Origin: Candidatus Magnetocorallium paracelense
Lineage (GTDB): Bacteria > Nitrospirota > Thermodesulfovibrionia > Thermodesulfovibrionales > Magnetobacteriaceae
Direction: 5' to 3'
DNA length: 64,000 nucleotides
NCBI GenBank assembly: GCA_029001845.1
Contig: JAREWP010000075.1
Coordinates: 62,001 to 126,000 of the forward strand
This document shows positions 60,243-64,000 of the stretch, piece by piece (the first letter of the stretch is position 1; each line of letters begins with the position of its first letter). The notes under the pieces are model-generated. The model made no database searches. It worked only from the letters and a program-made list of their open reading frames with translations, and was not told where the DNA came from. A program made the position numbers and the translations under genes.

Positions 60243-61928
60243 TTGAAGAATCTAAAATGCATTACTTCTTCTCTTCATAAATATCGATCCCCCTTTCTTT
60301 GCCTGGCAATCCTTACAATCACGTTCCTGACTTTTTTACCGACCCTTGAACATGAATTTATTAATTATGACGACATAGCGTACGTAACACAAAACGAGAA
60401 GGTAAAACAGGGATTTTCTGTAGAAAATATCATTTGGTCTTTTACCACGATAGAAGCTTCCGGATGGTTTCCCTTTGCATGGCTTTCACATATGCTGGAC
60501 TGTCAAATCTATGGATTGGATCCAAGGGGCCATCATTTGACAAATTTGCTTTTTCATCTTGCAAATACATGGTTGCTATACTTGTTTCTATCCAAAACAA
60601 CGGACTCGGTTTTTCGAAGCGCCTTTGTCACGGCCCTGTTTGCACTACACCCTCTTCATGTCGAACCGGTTGCATGGATTGCTGCGCGTAAGGATTTAGT
60701 AAGTGCTTTTTTCTTTCTTCTTTCAATGTCAGCTTATATACACTACATTAAATCGCCTAACATCGGTAGGTATTTCCTTGTTGCTCTTTTTTTTATTATG
60801 TGCCTCCTTTCCAAGTCTTCCCTTGTTACCTTGCCTTTTTTGTTACTTTTGCTCGATTTTTGGCCTCTTTGCCGAATCCAGGCCTGTCCGTTAAATAATG
60901 GCGGGAAAGCATCTTCTATCATGACTTTGCAAGCGGATTATTATGTGCAAAGGCTTTTAGTACTGACTTTGGAGAAGGTTCCTTTACTCTTTTTTTCAGG
61001 AATGCTGACTGCCATAGCATTTATTTCTGCAAAAAATACCAGTTCCCTGATTTCAACCCAAGACTTATCTGTATTCACACGCATTTCAAACGCCCTTATG
61101 GCTTATGTCAATTATATAGAAAAAACAATCCGGCCCCATGCCCTTGCTCTTCCTTATCCATACCATCACTCTTTTTCTCTGTGGAAACTAACTTTCTCCA
61201 TTTTATTGTTATGTATCATTACCTCGTTGACAGTATATTATGTAAGGCGATCTCCTTATCTGATCGTCGGATGGTTCTGGTATATTGGAACTCTGGTACC
61301 TGTTATAGGGCTGGTTCAAAGCGGAACACACTCCATGGCGGACCGTTACACCTATATACCATTAATCGGACTCTTCATCATGATTACATGGAGAGTTTCC
61401 GATTTTTTGTCGAGTCGACGAGCAGGTCAAATCGTTCTTACAACATCGGCAACCATAGTGATATGCATTATTGTCATGTTCACCGGTTTTCAGATAAACC
61501 ACTGGTATAATTCCGTTACTTTATTTCAACATACGCTGAAAGTAACGGACAATAATTCCGTGGCCCATGCCCAGTTGGGCCATGCTTTATCGATGACGGG
61601 CAAATATGATTTAGCAATGTTTCACTACAAACAATCGTTACGTTTATTTCCAAACCAGATGATTGTCTACAATAACCTTGGTAATATCTTGGCCAAATCG
61701 GGAAAGCCCGATGAGGCCATTTCTCAATATAAAAAAGCGATAACCATCGATCCGGATTATATTAATTCTTATATTCATTTAGGAATTCTGATGCTTTCCA
61801 TGGACAAGCCCGACGATGCAATCGAAATTTTCAAAGGAGCTTTAAAAAGAAATCCCGATCATGGAAGCGCTAAAAAATATTTAGACATTGCTATGCAGTA
61901 TAATGTCTCAAAAAAAACGAGCGATTAG
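60243..61928 (+). CDS. TMTC-like membrane glycosyltransferase, short TPR array
   Basis: 561 residues, a paralogue of 40688-43126. It has the same NYDDIAYVTQN loop, FPFAWLSHMLDCQIYGLDPRGHH, HPLHVEPVAWIAARKDLVS and TGTLVPVIGLVQ, with about ten membrane helices, but only about three TPR units (residues about 430-545). The start is TTG at 60243, since no ATG lies upstream in frame near a ribosome binding site; the start is uncertain. Similar topology but fewer repeats suggests a different protein substrate or partner. Confidence 0.82.
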   Translation: MKNLKCITSSLHKYRSPFLCLAILTITFLTFLPTLEHEFINYDDIAYVTQNEKVKQGFSVENIIWSFTTIEASGWFPFAWLSHMLDCQIYGLDPRGHHLTNLLFHLANTWLLYLFLSKTTDSVFRSAFVTALFALHPLHVEPVAWIAARKDLVSAFFFLLSMSAYIHYIKSPNIGRYFLVALFFIMCLLSKSSLVTLPFLLLLLDFWPLCRIQACPLNNGGKASSIMTLQADYYVQRLLVLTLEKVPLLFFSGMLTAIAFISAKNTSSLISTQDLSVFTRISNALMAYVNYIEKTIRPHALALPYPYHHSFSLWKLTFSILLLCIITSLTVYYVRRSPYLIVGWFWYIGTLVPVIGLVQSGTHSMADRYTYIPLIGLFIMITWRVSDFLSSRRAGQIVLTTSATIVICIIVMFTGFQINHWYNSVTLFQHTLKVTDNNSVAHAQLGHALSMTGKYDLAMFHYKQSLRLFPNQMIVYNNLGNILAKSGKPDEAISQYKKAITIDPDYINSYIHLGILMLSMDKPDDAIEIFKGALKRNPDHGSAKKYLDIAMQYNVSKKTSD

Positions 61929-62006
61929 TTGAACAGAGGATTTTCCGGCTTTTTAATTGCTGTTTTTGACGACATTTAGAAGGACAGACTTCAATTCATC
62001 AGGACT

Positions 62007-64000
62007 CTAATCATCTTTACGAATTTTATTGTAGAATGCTGTTTGCTCTTTCATGTATCCGGAGAATAACATTTCGCTTTCAACACTCCTGCCCTTTATG
62101 AGTTTAAAGAACTCTTCCTCATAATAGACCTTTCCTCTTGAATCGCTGCCTGTATCATAAAAAGCCGACAGAGAAGCGGCGTAGTATGGAGATTTTTCGA
62201 GGTTAAATAATTTGTGGAGATAATATTCTATTGAGGAGAGGTTTTTTTTCTGTGCGGCGGCTTTCAGCTTATTGTGATATTGTTTCTTATGAGTATTGAA
62301 AGCTCTAAAAAAATTTCGATAGGAAACAGCTTTATTGGGAACGTTGGCAGCCTCTGTGAAGTACGATTCCGATAATAAAAGCGCAAGGGAGCGTTTATTC
62401 CTGAACGAATCGGATAATTTCTCAAACTCCTCTTTATTATTGGTGTATACTGCAGACAGAGCGGCGTATTCAAGTATCCTTTCATTTTGAGAGTCCTTTA
62501 AATAAGTGAGAGAAGTTTTATAATCGTCTTCCAAAAAGGCTTTTAATCCTGTTAGCCTTTTTTTTGCGTTTTCATCGAATAAATTAGATATTGCTTCGGA
62601 AACATGAAGTTTATTAATGTCTGCCAAGTAAACCAGAAGGTCCTCGATTAAAGAGAATCTCACTTTTCCATTGGCCCTGGTTTTTATGAGTTCAAATAAT
62701 ATATCTCTGTACTTATAAAAATCCTCATCTATCAAATATGTTTGAGGGAGATATTCGGCCAGATCGTTTTTATAGATCGATATATATTGTCTTAAAAGGG
62801 ACGAATACTTAAACTCCAGCATAATCTTGGCGAATCTCTTTATATTCATTGTATTAAAAGTCATAATATCCTTCTGACGAGCAGGTATGTGCATTTCCAT
62901 GATAACGTTTTTTACCGTATTGCTTACTCCTGTTTGCTTTGCATAAGCCAACTTTCCGATACGGCCTTCAACGTACAAATTATTATCCGAATTAAAGGGA
63001 GAGGAATATCTGCTCGTTACTACATCGAGTATAGGCGATGAGAAACCAATCCATGACAAGATATCGGACTCATTCAGGTCGATCTGTTTAAATACCAGGT
63101 GATTTTCTTTATATTTTTCGAGAATTTTCGGGAAATCCAGTTTAAGGGGCTCCCTTGAGCCGATTAGCATAATCTCGGCAAAACGGTTATTTATAACCAG
63201 ATGATGAGGGAAAACAGAAGAAAAAGCTTTTAGTATCGATGACAGCGCCTCCTCATCCATCCTGGCGAGGTTGAACCATTGAATAAATAACCCCTGCTCA
63301 CTTAGATTATCTAAAGATATTTGCATAAACTCTTTGGTAAAGAGGTTGGCGGAACCGGTAAGCCATGCACGAGAGGGTTGAGAGACAATGGCATCGAATT
63401 TATTTTCGGAAATTAAACTGTTAAGATAGAGGTAATTCCTGCCATCTGCTATCTCCAGACGCACTCTTTTATCGTTCAAAGGATTGATCTCACTGTTTGG
63501 AGGATAGATGGTGTGTACAAGATCGACGATTTTTTTCTCATATTCAATAACTGTAATTTCCTCAAAATTATTTGCTTTTTCCAAAGACAGCAATGTTCCG
63601 CCTGCGCCAAGTCCGATTAAACAGGCATTCCGCAGATTGTCTCTTAAAAAAGAAGGGATTACACCCATCCATGTCTCTATTATACCGCCGGAAACATCTC
63701 CGTTCCTTTTGATAACAACGGCAGCTTCGGCGATACCGTTATTATATACTGAAAAACTTGCCTGATCTTTTGATTTTGTTATTGCCAAGGTAGAAATCGT
63801 ATTCTCACCTTCCTGTACAACAGCGATACGTGACTTTATTAATTCCACTCGCTCAAGGAATTGCGCTCTACTGTCGGAATACCATATTGTCAGACCGGTG
63901 GCAAGTATTTTCTTAAGATCAAAGTTTACGTTCACTCTTGGCAGTAAACATAATAATACAAGCGAGGCAGCCAAAAGTTTCTTTTGCTTAAAGCTTATTG
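62007..64000 (-). CDS. Spermidine-synthase-like membrane protein with long C-terminal region (partial, cut by window end)
   Basis: The frame is open to the window end, so the 5' end is missing; the visible part is at least 660 residues. The start of the visible frame is hydrophobic (LAASLVLLCLL), the end of a membrane segment. Next is a spermidine-synthase-type SAM fold with LIGLGAGGTLLSLEK, ITVIEYEKKIVDL, DGRNYLYLN and DAIVSQPSRAWLTG. The C-terminal about 300 residues are helical and may contain TPR-like repeats. Such fused membrane/spermidine-synthase proteins occur in bacteria; the methyl or aminopropyl substrate is unknown. Confidence 0.75.
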   Translation of the reverse strand, partial: ISFKQKKLLAASLVLLCLLPRVNVNFDLKKILATGLTIWYSDSRAQFLERVELIKSRIAVVQEGENTISTLAITKSKDQASFSVYNNGIAEAAVVIKRNGDVSGGIIETWMGVIPSFLRDNLRNACLIGLGAGGTLLSLEKANNFEEITVIEYEKKIVDLVHTIYPPNSEINPLNDKRVRLEIADGRNYLYLNSLISENKFDAIVSQPSRAWLTGSANLFTKEFMQISLDNLSEQGLFIQWFNLARMDEEALSSILKAFSSVFPHHLVINNRFAEIMLIGSREPLKLDFPKILEKYKENHLVFKQIDLNESDILSWIGFSSPILDVVTSRYSSPFNSDNNLYVEGRIGKLAYAKQTGVSNTVKNVIMEMHIPARQKDIMTFNTMNIKRFAKIMLEFKYSSLLRQYISIYKNDLAEYLPQTYLIDEDFYKYRDILFELIKTRANGKVRFSLIEDLLVYLADINKLHVSEAISNLFDENAKKRLTGLKAFLEDDYKTSLTYLKDSQNERILEYAALSAVYTNNKEEFEKLSDSFRNKRSLALLLSESYFTEAANVPNKAVSYRNFFRAFNTHKKQYHNKLKAAAQKKNLSSIEYYLHKLFNLEKSPYYAASLSAFYDTGSDSRGKVYYEEEFFKLIKGRSVESEMLFSGYMKEQTAFYNKIRKDD

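Overview
The window looks like chromosome of a flagellated Gram-negative bacterium of moderate to low G+C. The supporting genes are a MinCDE division system, a GT9 heptosyltransferase-type enzyme, a flagellin-flaG-fliD-fliS cluster, CheV/Hpt signalling proteins, dxs, tadA and an ACR3/ArsR arsenic module. The mix (many radical SAM, TPR and glycan genes plus families of small palindromic repeats) would fit lineages such as Nitrospirota or Desulfobacterota, but no marker here fixes the phylum.

Layout. 1-700: a sigma-28-type promoter with a flagellin-like leader that leads only to a 35-codon frame. 0.7-2.2 kb: an Rrf2 regulator, an internally deleted Rpn-type gene, tadA and tRNA-Ser(CGA). 2.2-7.75 kb: a 5.5-kb island between the 3' end of tRNA-Ser and a 24-bp near-copy of it. 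The island carries a eukaryotic-type gamma-glutamyl hydrolase and a two-gene P-loop ATPase operon. 7.75-24 kb: housekeeping and envelope genes (Nudix, HNH, sugar transferase, minCDE, glutaminyl cyclase, GT2, YfhO, PlsC, HDOD, fatty acid hydroxylase, rhodanese-ferritin, GT9), broken up by six 135-bp mobile palindromic elements and several other repeat families. In the middle is a tandem trio of 83-aa Gly/Ser/Ala-rich proteins of unknown function. 24-29.3 kb: a decayed nucleotidyltransferase gene pair, then two flagellins, flaG, fliD and fliS behind an excellent sigma-28 promoter and a CsrA-type leader. 29.4-33.1 kb: a BstYI-like type II restriction-modification pair and the arsenite module. 33.3-36.3 kb: a response regulator-PAS-histidine kinase, an Hpt protein and a CheV protein. 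36.5-40.6 kb: a radical SAM protein, yefM-yoeB and dxs. 40.7-64 kb: a glycan-centred region with two TMTC-like TPR membrane proteins, a GWD-PWD pair, two B12-binding radical SAM proteins, a methyltransferase, a toroid-fold polysaccharide enzyme, asnB, GT2 and a spermidine-synthase-like protein cut by the window edge.

Most striking content. (1) Two translationally coupled genes encode counterparts of the plant starch-phosphorylating enzymes glucan, water dikinase and phosphoglucan, water dikinase. The second is fused to a xylose-isomerase-like TIM barrel. (2) A 135-bp mobile element with 19-bp terminal inverted repeats makes 9-bp target duplications. It has a 48-bp minimal derivative with a perfect duplication, and one copy sits exactly at the minC stop codon. 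(3) The tRNA-Ser island has an ATPase pair that may be a defence or conflict system. (4) Flagellin leaders have two predicted CsrA sites, and one such leader drives an orphan short transcript. (5) Several genes show the same kind of decay, an internal deletion that keeps both ends.

All family assignments were made by reading motifs; no database search was run.
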